Below, one piece after another: positions 33,431-44,302 of a stretch of 64,000 bases of DNA; position 1 is the first letter of the stretch; every line of letters begins with the position of its first letter. The stretch is from Strigamia acuminata. Lineage: Eukaryota; Arthropoda; Chilopoda; Geophilomorpha; Linotaeniidae. The notes beneath the pieces are model-generated. The model did no database searches, was not told the origin of the DNA, and saw only the letters and a program-made list of their open reading frames with translations. The position numbers and the translations under genes were made by a program. The stretch is taken from contig OX442321.1 in NCBI GenBank assembly GCA_949358305.1, forward strand, positions 1,116,001-1,180,000, read 5' to 3'.

Positions 33431-34010
33431 TTGCTGATCCTCGCCACTAGGATGTGTCAGAAACATCGACTAGACTGACTAGTCTCGTGTTTCTGCGAAC
33501 CTGCATAATCATGATGATTTGCATATGACGTCATTTCCGGTTTAGATATAAGACCGAAGCTTGACCGGAAACGACACTACAGTTTTACCAATCTCAGCAA
33601 GAGCACCATCTACCTCACCTTTCAGGCCGTTTCACAGATTGATCGAGGACCGGTGCCCGCTGACCATTTTAACTGTAAAACAGCCACATTTATTTAGCGT
33701 AGCCAATCTACGCTAGAATAAATATCCGAACGACATTCGTTTAATTCGCACGAGAAAGCGGATTCTCGCGTGGAAACAACCCTAGACAACAACCAGACCA
33801 CGCGTAGGCCTAAACAATCGGATCCGCCATTGTTTAGCGGCGACTCGTATTCGCAGCCGAATCCGAGGACCACCATAGGAATCATCTTAATTCATATTGT
33901 ATTAGTAAGCGTGTTTAATAAAGTAGTATTCTACATCATATTGTATTCCCGCGTATTATTATTATCGTTTAACCACAAAGTCGAATCACGACAGATTGTT
34001 ATTATGAAAC
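33431..34010. mobile_element. Possible solo LTR (uncertain)
   Basis: This is an isolated block of more complex sequence beginning TGTTGCTGATCC, with a TATA-like GATATAAGACC (about 33544) and AATAAA (about 33919). The right end falls near CACGACA (33994). This resembles an LTR promoter-plus-terminator layout, but no second copy, PBS or clean target duplication is visible. Confidence 0.3.
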
Positions 34011-36039
34011 ATAGTACGTCTTAAGAGTTCTCGTTGAGTTTGCAGCTGCATTTTCCTGAAGTTAGCTAAGGTCGAGATTTGAGTGAAAAATTGTCAAGTT
34101 TTAATGTTTTTATGTTGCATGTAATTTTTTTTTGTTGTAAGCTTATTGTAATGACGAAAAGAAATTTTCTGAATAAATGTACTTTTCATACGGAAAACTT
34201 CATTTTTAGATAAAAAATTGATCAAAAATTGATATTAGATGTCAAACATTGATCTAAAATGAACACAAATGCATTTTAAGGCATAAAAGTGTAAATTAAA
34301 CCTTAAAAAATAGATGAAAAAGGGACAAAAGTGCGTTTGGAAGCAGAAAAATGTAATTTTATACGTGAAATTCGACTGTTTCAGGTGCAAAAATGTAATT
34401 TTTGAATAAAAATGACCAAAATCATCAAAATTAGATCTTCAAATTGATGTAAATAGCCAAAAAAATAATTTTTTTTTTGTTTAACTTGAAAAATTCATAA
34501 AACACCCACAAAACGATCGGGATTTGTGGTTTTTACTCATAAATCAATGAAATTTTAAGTTTGTTTAGCGATTCACTGCAAGATCAAATTGAATACAACG
34601 TATTCAAACTGATCATGAAAATTTCCTATCTTGGTAATAGACGATGAAAACAAACCTGATGACATTTTAAAGTTCAGCAAGAAACAAACTCAACGTGGTT
34701 TTAAATTTTTAAATTTATCTCAATTGTAGAAAGTGAAGTCTCCATGAAGCAGGAAAAAGACACGATGGCCCAAACAAATCTCCGTAGTTGTCAGATTGTT
34801 TTCTTTTCTGCGCATGGGCAGAACGCTAAACAATAATCTGTCACGTTCGTCTCGATCAGCACAAAGCGAGATGAACAGCAAGATTTTGCTATTCGACATG
34901 CTGTGTTCGTTTTTCATGTTATTTAATCGGGTTTGATTTCCAAAAGGTTTCATAAACATGAGATTTACATTTCTGCAAATGTCTCAGCAGGTTTGAATTC
35001 GTATTTCTAAATGATCCCTTTTTTTCTTACACATGTTCTTTTGATATTGTTTGGCGCCATTTTAAGCCTACTGTAGGCCTAGTTCGAATTGTATTTTTTT
35101 CTGTATTTCTTCAGCTATGTGGCGGTTGAGTATTTAGTTGGCAAGAATATTATTTGATGCACCTTTTGGAGCTTTTTGGTGATTTTTGGTGCTTTTTGGT
35201 ATTTTTCCAAAGTTTGGTTAGAATTTTTCATTTGAAATTGAATTTGTCTTGTGGGTTTTCGTGATTTGCCATTTTTCGTGATTGGTAATGGCATTTGCCT
35301 TTTATCAGGATATGAAGTGTTCAGTTTGGCATATGATTTCTGAAATCTGGTTTTTATTTTCAAAGTAATCAGTGGCTCAGAGGATGGTCAAGCTTGTAAT
35401 CAATCATTTCAAATGCTCTTGGTTGAACTTCCCTGGGACTGGAAAGTCACCTAATCACCTTTTTCTGGATGACCCATGGAGTGGTTCTTTGTCTTTTCAT
35501 CTTTTTTTTATTCTTCTTTAAGATGGCTGATTTATTATGTAAAGCATCAAAAAACACTATTGGAAACCCATTGGGTTTTTGACCAGTCTAGCTGTTCTAG
35601 TGTTAAACTAAAATATTTGTAAAACCTTTGAGAAGCTTTCACTTTTTTCAAAATGACTTTCTCCAGAGTTGCAAAAATCCTCATAAGATTAACAAATGCA
35701 AGAAAACTTTTTTGCTGTTGGAAAACAACAACATGGTGGAAAGTTGTTTCGTTTCTTGTGTTGAGTTAAATTTTTTATTTTAAAATGAAAACAATTCAGC
35801 TGAAATAAAGCCAGTCATTGTGGTAAAAATTAAATTTCTACTACAAAAGTACTGAATTTCCTCAATAAATGTATTCAAATTTGCATTATTATGCAAGTAA
35901 ACAAGAAAACCCACTGTATTTTTTTAATGCCTAAATTATTTTATTTTCTAAGAATAAAAATTTTCATTTTACTAATTTTTTTTTAAGAAAGCAGTAAACC
36001 TAAGGTGACTAAGATAAGTTGGATAGTACTAATTTGATG
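34011..36039. other. Non-genic A+T-rich spacer
   Basis: No recognisable exon, RNA gene or transposon terminus was found here. Confidence 0.4.
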
Positions 36040-36254
36040 GTGTTCTACAACTTTCTAATTGGAAATTTTGCTCTATCTCAACCAGTTAATGAGTTAGCGA
36101 ATGAAAAGTGCATTGTTGCATGTCTGTCATGAAATTTGATTACACCATTGGATTCGTCATCCCTACTTTGCTATAGGATAGTCTGCTTGGTTTTTTAAAA
36201 AAGCATATACTTATTCTGGAAATTGACTGGGCATCTTAAACGAAACACCCTGTA
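36040..36254. mobile_element. Diverged arm of the CAGGGTGTCCC foldback element
   Basis: TTCTACAACTTTCTAATTGG and following sequence match the right arm at 5039-5250 with many substitutions, ending ACACCCTGTA. Only one arm is recognised, so this is a truncated and old copy. Confidence 0.7.
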
Positions 36255-37548
36255 TGCTAAAATGACAATTGTGTACCGTAACACATCATTAAGCAAATAG
36301 GGATTCAGTTAGAAATGTAATATTTAGTTACTGTATCTCACCTAACAGACCCAAGTACTTAAAGTACTGCATTATACAAAAGCAGAAACCTAAACAATAA
36401 ATAAATAAATAAATAAACAAATAATAATATAATAAATATAATATAATAAAAGCAAATAAATAAGATGCCATTTTTTTTGTCAAAGCAAACAAGCAATTTC
36501 TTTTTTTTACTCTACCATTTTTCAATTTTCTTTCTTTTCTTCTCAGAGTAAATTTGTTATCTGATTTCTTAATCTAAATGCGGAGGGAGACGGATCTCGC
36601 CTTCAAACATTTTCTGACATCTTTTTTTTAATAATGTCGGTGCAATTGCATTAGAAAACTAAAAAATGGTTTTTTATAAATAAAAATATATAAAACAAAA
36701 TAAAAACTATTTTAAAATTTACATTGGTGTAGCTTTTCAACCGAAAAGCTTCCAACTGAAACTCCGGAGTCTCTTAACGGTTGCTGTAAGCAAAACAAGC
36801 AGGAGTAGGTCTTTCTCATTTTCGAAAATGGGCTATGGGTGTTGGTTTGTTGTCTCGATGTTTTTTGTCACGATGCCTGTTTGGTTGTCTGTGATGTCTT
36901 CAATTTTTTCTTCCATTTTGCCGTTTGTCAAAAAGTTCTTACAAAGTTTTTCTCCTATATTGTAATAATCCTGAGCTTTATTACTTAAATTACTCCAATA
37001 AAACCCAAAACTACTATTCAATGCCACACTGGGACTTCTATGTTAAAAAACTCTAAAAACTCTAAATTAATAATTTGAATTGATTAATTTATTTTTACAA
37101 ATAAATCAATCAATTTTTCTCTACATAAACTTCTAATGACATACTTATTTTATCTTAAATTAAACTGTCTTGTTTAATCTTATAAAACACACATAAAAAT
37201 CTGATAAATAAGAAAATTAAACATTTACCAATAAAATTAACTAAAAAGAGAAATAAAGCGAAAAATAAATCATTCTTCTCTTCTCGCACGTCGCAACAAT
37301 GAATCCCTGTTGCTTCTTGCCAACGATGGCGACGAGAGGAATTTGTACTGATGATAACCGAATCAGATTCCGGATTCTTAGTTGATTCTCTCCAAACTCA
37401 GAGTAAACCGGCCACCGCAATATTAGTCATAACTCGTACGGTGATTTTTGTGACAGATCCGAATACAATGCCATTTTTTTATTTGCATGACGTCATAACA
37501 AAAGCCACTGCTTGAACCATAATAGCATAAAGAGAGAGGTTGATTCAC
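36255..37548. other. Non-genic; simple repeats
   Basis: An (AAAT)n/(AATAT)n tract lies at 36395-36460. I see nothing else that I can name. Confidence 0.4.
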
Positions 37549-38091
37549 AAGCGACTAAGGAGTGTAAGGACAGCATTTCTGTCGCTCTCCTATTAGCCCA
37601 GAAATCCGGCCAGCCCCCTCTGGTGGCTGTTGTCGAGAAGGGCGATGTGCGAGTGCGGAGCGTGATGCAACTTCCATCGAAAAAAACAAAAAAAACTTCG
37701 CAACACGCCATAACCATCAAAAAAACAAATTCTCACTTCTATCTCATCCGAAAACACCAAAAACCAGTCGAAAAACGGCACAAAACCCAAAATAAAAGCA
37801 AAAAACCATCGGCACGATTTGCAGCCATGCCTTTTTTCCTGCCCACAGTATACTGTGCTTTGAGCGACGTGGAGCCCATCCCCAAGTGCCAAATCGCACT
37901 TTTCCTCGCAAAAAACCATGCAAACACCCCCGAAAAACCACCCAAATCATCCGCACAAACGTGTGATTTGGCGCTGGTGGAATGTTAACGTAGTATGAGC
38001 GCGCATTCACAAAAGCACACCACCAGAGATGGGGTGGGCGGATTTCTGGGCCAATCGGAGAGCAACAGGAATGCTGTTCTTAGTCGCGTGT
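37549..38091. mobile_element. 543-bp DNA transposon remnant with imperfect TIRs
   Basis: The left arm (GCGACTAAGGAGTGTAAGGA..) and the complement of the right arm (GCGACTAAGAACAGCATTCC..) match over about 60-70 bp with indels. They are flanked by the 11-bp direct repeat GGTTGATTCAC (37538-37548 and 38092-38102). The right flank continues into the LRR-gene fragment. The interior has an open frame on each strand without a recognisable domain. Confidence 0.65.
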
Positions 38092-38240
38092 GGTTGATTC
38101 ACCAGTTCTGTTTGAAAACTGTCGAAATGAGTGCACACCACCATTTGCTCCAGCCTAGACGCTGATTTTCTGACTGGCATGTTGCGAACTATACGATCAC
38201 GATAGATGAATGAAATCTAAAATGAGAAAATTATGACAAA
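38092..38240 (-). pseudogene. 5' fragment of the LRR gene family
   Basis: This is nearly the same as 53776-53925, the start-codon region of the intact LRR gene (TTGACTGGCATGTTGCGAAC against GGACTGGCATGTTGCGAACT). It carries a deletion and stops, and contains only the first ~35 codons plus upstream sequence. Confidence 0.8.
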
Positions 38241-38522
38241 AAATGTATTTGTAGTGTACGGTATACAGATTGTAGACTGGGAAAAATAAAGCTATAGATG
38301 TTCGTATTTATTGACTCTATTATAGACAACAAATATGGGACCAGCAAGCGACGCAAGAGGCTGATAGAAGAAAAATCATGTCATTATTGCCATTTACAGA
38401 AACCACAGATTCGTCAAATGCTCAATGATCAAAGCTCAATTTACAGTACCTTAAAACTGATCGAGTTGCGTATAATGTGGACCGGATTAAAAAGTAGCTT
38501 TCGTGAATCATTTAGCTCGTAT

Positions 38523-39638
38523 TGTAATGAGCTCAAATTTCACTATAAAATAATAGTGAAATTTCTTTCTCATTGGTGCCGCATCGGGACTTATCAAAAT
38601 TCTACTAAAACTCAACTCTAAAATCTTAACTGACTAATCAAAGAAGAAATAATCACTAATTAGTTCTTAAATAAAGGAAAAAGATTTATTCTTGGCTTGA
38701 ATAAACTAATAGTAAAATACAATTAAATAATAGGAATTAAAGGTAAAAGTAATAATAATTGAAGGTGAAATGGCGAAAATAATACAAAATAGCGGCGATG
38801 GCTTGTCGCTCGCTCTCGAATTTCGTTCTTCACTCGACGCTCGCTCTCGAACCTCGTTCTTCACTCGACGCTCGCTCTCGGACCTCGATACTCGCTCTCG
38901 GACCTCAATGCCCGCTCCAAACCTCAAAACGGCGTCCAAACTTCACTCTTTACTCACGATGTTCATTCCTGGTTAAACCGGACAAATTTCCGAATTCTTG
39001 GTGACTTGAACTCGGACACAATTCCGACTCTTCTTCCTTGATGACTCCGTGGTTGCGGCAAATTCCGCTTTATGTTGACTGGGACAAATTTCCCAATGAG
39101 GATTTCTCATCCAAACAATGGCTGCTTGGCAAGAATGATGATCTCTCCAAACAATGGCTGCTTGGCAAGATGAAAATCCCACTGATGAATATGCTCAATC
39201 AGCAAGATAAATTTCCCACTACTGGATGTACACAGTAGCAAGAACTCCCACAATAACTTTATGTTATTGTAAGAAATGAGTCTCAATACTCAAGAACATC
39301 TCAAAACTGCTTTAGCAATTTGCAAGAAGGAGTCTAAATACTCAGGCAATCTTTCACCAAATCCACTTGAAGAATTGTATTTTCCCAGGGTAGATTTTGT
39401 GACTTGTTGCTCTCAAAGTTGATTTCGGACTGAAGATTTTTCCTCATTCTCTGCAGGAAGCATTTCCTGTTACAGGAAGCTTATGGGCTGGTTGCCCTGG
39501 CAACCACCCTCATGTCTTCAAGTTATGCCAGACTTCCTGTTCAGGCATAAAAAATAAACTCAAATAAAAATATGAAATATATAAAATATTTCCAGACACA
39601 TTTCTGTTCTTCATCTAGTGACCACTAGGGTCACTACA
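38523..39638 (-). repeat. 3' LTR of the orphan-ORF retrotransposon
   Basis: The LTR is 1116 bp. It contains AATAAA in the element's sense at about 38684-38690 and a short internal tandem repeat (CTCGCTCTCGAACCTCGTTC..) at about 38812-38910. No differences from the other LTR were noticed. Confidence 0.92.
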
Positions 39639-39733
39639 CTTCCCCCCTTTTTGGGAAGTTAGTTCCTAACTTCTCTAAACTTCATCGTCGTATCCCGAGG
39701 CGAAATCCATAACTGGGATATCGGACTCGGACT

Positions 39734-42700
39734 TCAAAATTTTGGTAGACCTCTTGTCTGGTCAATCTTTGCTCTGGACAACCCACTATTTAATCGAGCT
39801 GGTTGATTGACTTGCATTAGTTCGCCTTGGGATTTCGTTGGATCATTCCTTGTCGTCACCGATTGATTCTGTCCAGTAATTGCAACTGTTGTCCTGCTCC
39901 CAGGGCTAAAATCCTGCCAACCGCTTCTTCCGGCATATTCTTTCAATTGTCCGGTCCAGTTGACTTGAATAGGCAATTGGTCTTCAGTTGTGTGCTCAAA
40001 CGATTTGGAACAGGCATCTTCCAAAACTTTGCCTGAGTCAGCTCGATCATTCTGAGTTTTAACATTCATTTCTGGTGTTGTCGCCACTAATTGTTGTTGC
40101 ACAGCTGATGCGTTTGTTGCTTCAAAATTCAATGGCTTTTTGCTTTCCATTAATGTGATTTTATTCCCTGCAATCTTCTCAATTTCAAGCCACTGCTTCT
40201 GGATTTCCGGTTGAGTGTTTGGCAAATCTACATGTTGAATTCTGAACTCCTCCAATAAAAAACTTGCAACTGGCTGTTTTCCTTCAGATGTACTCTTAAT
40301 TGTAACTGTAGTGGGCACTGTAGCTCTGCTGTCTGAATTGCTACAATCAGATTTTTTAACAGTATCTGAAAAATTAATCTTGGACTTATTTCCAATTGCA
40401 ACTGCACTGACAATATGTTTCTGTAGGTCAGTTGATTCAGTGTAGCTTGCGTAACTAAGCTTCATTGCAGTTTTAACTTCACTGGACTCCATGAAGTGTT
40501 GATCAACTTGGATTATTTGATTTGGTTGCTTTTCCAATAAATTAATTTTTGAAATGTTTTCAGTTGTGATTGAGCTGGCAGCAAATTTTGGTAACTCAAT
40601 TGATTGAGTGTTGTGTTGCTTCAAGTCAATTCTCTGCAAAGTTTTTTCCAAAATTCTGTTTTCTTTTTCTGTTGGTCGTGGACCTTGTTTTTCAATTTGA
40701 CCAATTGATGTTAATACTTGGCAATCTTGATTTTCTGGTCGTCCTTTCAATCCTGTATTTGTATGCTGTTTACTGCAAAGCATCTTGTAATCATCTGTTT
40801 GTAGAGGTTTTTCATTTTCATGTTCACTCCTTGTATCTCCAGATGTTTGGATTGTTTCTACCAGTTTAACTTCAGACCTTTCCTCTAATTGAATCAATTG
40901 CTGTTTAGCTTGGATTCTTTTCTTTGGCAGCTTCTCCACTTTTTCTTTGGTGTCTTGAGTTTCATTTGCCAAATCCAGTCGCTGATAACAATTTTTGATC
41001 AAAATTTTTACTTCCTGTAGGTCTTCAGAAGTTATATTTTCCAGTATGTTCTTCAGAGCCACGATGAAATATTTGGAGGGCCACTCTGAATTCTGCCGAC
41101 ATAATTTCGGTGAAAACGTGGAATCTTGTAACATTACATTATCTGTCAGTCGTTTGATCACTTTTCGAAGTTGTTTTCGAACAATTTTCGTTTCTCGAAC
41201 CAGACATTTATTTTCTGATTTTCTAGGATTCCTGGATGAATTTTGATTCTTTTTCTCTTTTTCCATCACTCTTCCCCCCTTTTTTGGAAATGGTTGAACT
41301 TGTTCATCAGTTTCAAAATCTACACTTTTTGGAAAAAGCAATGGATTTTCTTCTAAGTTTTCAAAAATCAAATTTTCTGTGTCCGATTCGATAATTTTTT
41401 CTGCAATCTGTGCATCATCTTGGTTCTTCTTATCATCAGAATTTTGTGTATCCTGTAGAGGTTGCGCATTTTTGTGAGCTTGCATTTTGTCCGATTTGGA
41501 CGCACTTTGTGTAATTTTATCACTTTCGACACCCTGTGTGCCTTCTGCATGTCGTGTGTCTTCTGCACTTTGCACACTTTTTTCTTCTTGTTGTCTACCA
41601 TCTATGGCTGTTTTTTGGTCATTGAAATTTTCGAAATTGATTGATCTTTGATGGTGACGATCATTTTCGTTTGGCCAGCCTGCCATACATGTGTCAACTT
41701 GTGTTTGGCCAAGTTCTCTGTTTGCTGTGGACATTCTGATGTCATCTGGTTGTTGGAGGTTCTGCTTGTCCATGACATCAAATAACATTTTCTTCTGAGC
41801 AGGTGTTGAGGTTTGGTTATTATCTCTACGATATTTTGTATCGTCATTTCCTCGCTTTACTGCATTTCCTGTTGAATCCGTAATTGACTGTTCAACTTTC
41901 GACTGATGCATGACACTTGCTGTATTCCTAACTGGTGGACACCGTGAATGTGCCATGTACCGCAGCTCTTGTGGATCTGGTTTTGACTTCTTTGCGTCTT
42001 CCTGAGCTGGTGGAGATGCTTTACGAAAATTTTCGTTTTCAACATGCAATGATGATTCCATTGTCTTCCCTTCTACGACGAGTGCTTGATTAAAGCTGTC
42101 AATCTTTTCCATTTTTTCAGAAGGTGTCTTTTTTGCAAAATTAATCGAAAATGTTTTCATTTCTAGAATTAAGCTTTTCCTCGATTCAGACATTGTTTCT
42201 GTTTCTTCACCAGATGTAGATAACCTTTTTAATGCCTTCTTGACTGCATCCATTGCTACTGGCAATGACAATTTTTTGGCAACTTCAGAAAACCTTAAGT
42301 CCACTGGTGAGTTGTGTCTTTTCCTTGTGGTTACCTCAGCACTGGTCCCATATCTTAAAATTTTCTGGTCATCTCTGGATTGACGTTTCGTCTCTGCAGG
42401 ACTGTCTCTAGTTTCGGTCTGTAAACGGCGACGTACTTCTTGTAATTTAAGTCGGGTTGGCGAGCGTACTGCTGATAATGCCGTGCTGTCAACTGATTTT
42501 CTGGTCAAAGTCTTCTTATCCGCCTTTATTAAACAACCTCTTTCTTCGGTTATTTCGATTGGTTCTTCGAACAACAATTTCGTGAGATCGCTTTTGCTTC
42601 GTGGAATGGATTTTACATTTTCAGATAATGAACGTACTGGAGATGTGGTGCGCGATACGTAATGTCTTCGTGATTGTACTTTGTTGGCTTCGAATTTATT

Positions 42701-44041
42701 TTGTGTTTCGCGTATTTCAAGCTCCATTCTTATTTGCGCGAGTTTATTGTCCAATTTGGTTTCACGTTCCTTGCGCTCTTCCACAAGTAATTGTTCCTGT
42801 AGTTTTTGCTCTTCTAATCTGTAACATTCCCTCCGCTGATCTCGATCATTCGCCGCAGCTATCCATGCAGCATATTCCTCGTGGGACATTGGTTCATTTA
42901 TGTGGCAATAACATGCTTCATGCGTAATGTCTAGCATCCGGTCTTGTACTTCTCGCAGCTTGAGACGTGTTGGCGAAATTATTCTTTTCAACTGTGTCAA
43001 GTCGGTCCTGCAACTGGGTGAGAATCTTGCGCGATTTAGCAATAAACACTTTTGACATGTGGCACGTGGTACGCATTGTTTTGGTGATTGCACTGTTTGC
43101 ATTGTTAAATCCACTGATTCCTGGGAACTCGAGGGAGATTTTGCTAGACTTTCATCCGTTTGTTTCAAGACGAATTCTTGTTCTTTTATTGCGTTTGCTG
43201 GTGAACCAAAGTTATACGACTCATTTCGATAAGAGTAACCATACTCGTTTTGCTGACACGCTTTGTCTTTGAAATGTGATTCACTTTTCTGGCGGGCTTC
43301 GTCCTGATAACGCGACTCATTTCGCTGATTTGAGTCCTCGTTTGGACGTGAGTTGTTCTTAAAACGTGATTCACTTCTGTGGCAAATTTCGTCATGATAA
43401 TGCGACTCATTTCGCGGATCTGAATTTTCGCGTTGACGTGATTCGCAACAATAACGCGACTCGTTTCGCGAATGTGAGTCCTCTTGTTGACACTCTTTGT
43501 CACGGTAGTGCGACTCATTTCGCGACTGGAAGTCCTCGTATTGGCGGAAATCGTCTTTGAGCGAATGTTCTCGTGACGTAGAAGGACCATGTTCTTCTTT
43601 TCTTTGATTAACTTCGCTTCGACTATCAAGTCCCGAATCATTTCGGTTATCATATCGAATGTCGTATTTTGGTATATCCTGATCTCGTTGATCGCATCTT
43701 CTTTGATAGTTCTGTGGTGAAGAAGAATGACGCATTTCATTTTTATCTCTTGATTGCCGTGTCTTATGGATTGTTAATGTACCACTTCTACTCTGGCTGG
43801 CTTGTAGTTGGTGGTCAGCCATCTTGATTGTAAAATCTTGGAAAAAATTTTCTTGATCCCGTTGAACAATCTTGGAATGTTTTCTGTCATCTGTGTTCTT
43901 AATGGCAATCGGAGACGACATATCTTCTGTGTGGTGTAACAATCCCAAATGTGGTGGCAAACTATATCTTTTCAATCGCAATGATGATTGTTGAACTTCC
44001 ATGGTTGGTCTTTGTACTTGTTTCTTATGATGATCAGACAT
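39734..44041 (-). CDS. Orphan 1435-residue protein of an LTR retrotransposon
   Basis: One uninterrupted frame occupies about 92% of the internal region, starting at the ATG 261 bp after the 5' LTR. I do not recognise the protein. It is hydrophilic and rich in Arg, Ser, Gln, Glu and Lys. Residues ~165-275 contain seven degenerate repeats of an RNESxYxDE-type module. The motif SPTRLKLxEVxxR recurs in the middle third, with a third weaker copy (SPVDLRFSEVAKKL). A charged helix (EEQKLQEQLLVEERKERETK) suggests a coiled coil. No CCHC knuckle, D-T/S-G protease, YxDD RT or integrase motif was found. It could be a highly diverged Gag-like protein or a captured host gene. Openness over 4.3 kb with no stops argues for recent function. 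Confidence 0.75.
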   Translation of the reverse strand: MSDHHKKQVQRPTMEVQQSSLRLKRYSLPPHLGLLHHTEDMSSPIAIKNTDDRKHSKIVQRDQENFFQDFTIKMADHQLQASQSRSGTLTIHKTRQSRDKNEMRHSSSPQNYQRRCDQRDQDIPKYDIRYDNRNDSGLDSRSEVNQRKEEHGPSTSREHSLKDDFRQYEDFQSRNESHYRDKECQQEDSHSRNESRYCCESRQRENSDPRNESHYHDEICHRSESRFKNNSRPNEDSNQRNESRYQDEARQKSESHFKDKACQQNEYGYSYRNESYNFGSPANAIKEQEFVLKQTDESLAKSPSSSQESVDLTMQTVQSPKQCVPRATCQKCLLLNRARFSPSCRTDLTQLKRIISPTRLKLREVQDRMLDITHEACYCHINEPMSHEEYAAWIAAANDRDQRRECYRLEEQKLQEQLLVEERKERETKLDNKLAQIRMELEIRETQNKFEANKVQSRRHYVSRTTSPVRSLSENVKSIPRSKSDLTKLLFEEPIEITEERGCLIKADKKTLTRKSVDSTALSAVRSPTRLKLQEVRRRLQTETRDSPAETKRQSRDDQKILRYGTSAEVTTRKRHNSPVDLRFSEVAKKLSLPVAMDAVKKALKRLSTSGEETETMSESRKSLILEMKTFSINFAKKTPSEKMEKIDSFNQALVVEGKTMESSLHVENENFRKASPPAQEDAKKSKPDPQELRYMAHSRCPPVRNTASVMHQSKVEQSITDSTGNAVKRGNDDTKYRRDNNQTSTPAQKKMLFDVMDKQNLQQPDDIRMSTANRELGQTQVDTCMAGWPNENDRHHQRSINFENFNDQKTAIDGRQQEEKSVQSAEDTRHAEGTQGVESDKITQSASKSDKMQAHKNAQPLQDTQNSDDKKNQDDAQIAEKIIESDTENLIFENLEENPLLFPKSVDFETDEQVQPFPKKGGRVMEKEKKNQNSSRNPRKSENKCLVRETKIVRKQLRKVIKRLTDNVMLQDSTFSPKLCRQNSEWPSKYFIVALKNILENITSEDLQEVKILIKNCYQRLDLANETQDTKEKVEKLPKKRIQAKQQLIQLEERSEVKLVETIQTSGDTRSEHENEKPLQTDDYKMLCSKQHTNTGLKGRPENQDCQVLTSIGQIEKQGPRPTEKENRILEKTLQRIDLKQHNTQSIELPKFAASSITTENISKINLLEKQPNQIIQVDQHFMESSEVKTAMKLSYASYTESTDLQKHIVSAVAIGNKSKINFSDTVKKSDCSNSDSRATVPTTVTIKSTSEGKQPVASFLLEEFRIQHVDLPNTQPEIQKQWLEIEKIAGNKITLMESKKPLNFEATNASAVQQQLVATTPEMNVKTQNDRADSGKVLEDACSKSFEHTTEDQLPIQVNWTGQLKEYAGRSGWQDFSPGSRTTVAITGQNQSVTTRNDPTKSQGELMQVNQPARLNSGLSRAKIDQTRGLPKF

Positions 44042-44302
44042 GATGTTAATTTTTAGTAGATAGGATAATGAAGAAAGAAATAGTTTAACTTAGAAAAATA
44101 TCTTCTAAACTCTGTTAACCATTTTCCCCCTTTTTTGTTTGAGAACCAAAAAAAAAAATTCACACCTATTCTTACTACAAATCAAAAAATAGAAGTTCCT
44201 CAATCTAATTAACCTATCACAAAACAATTTTCCAAACAAATTAGGTCCCTCAACTAAATAAAAGTTGTTAAGGTTCAAATCTTTCAGGCCCAGGCCCCCA
44301 AG

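Noticed and set aside
33770-34024. Open frame of 84 codons in the possible solo LTR
   Set aside because: No domain, starts mid-repeat; treated as non-coding.
41368-43740. Other-frame ORFs inside the retrotransposon (for example 184 codons at 43186-43740)
   Set aside because: They overlap the 1435-codon frame and have repeat-driven composition; no independent start or domain.
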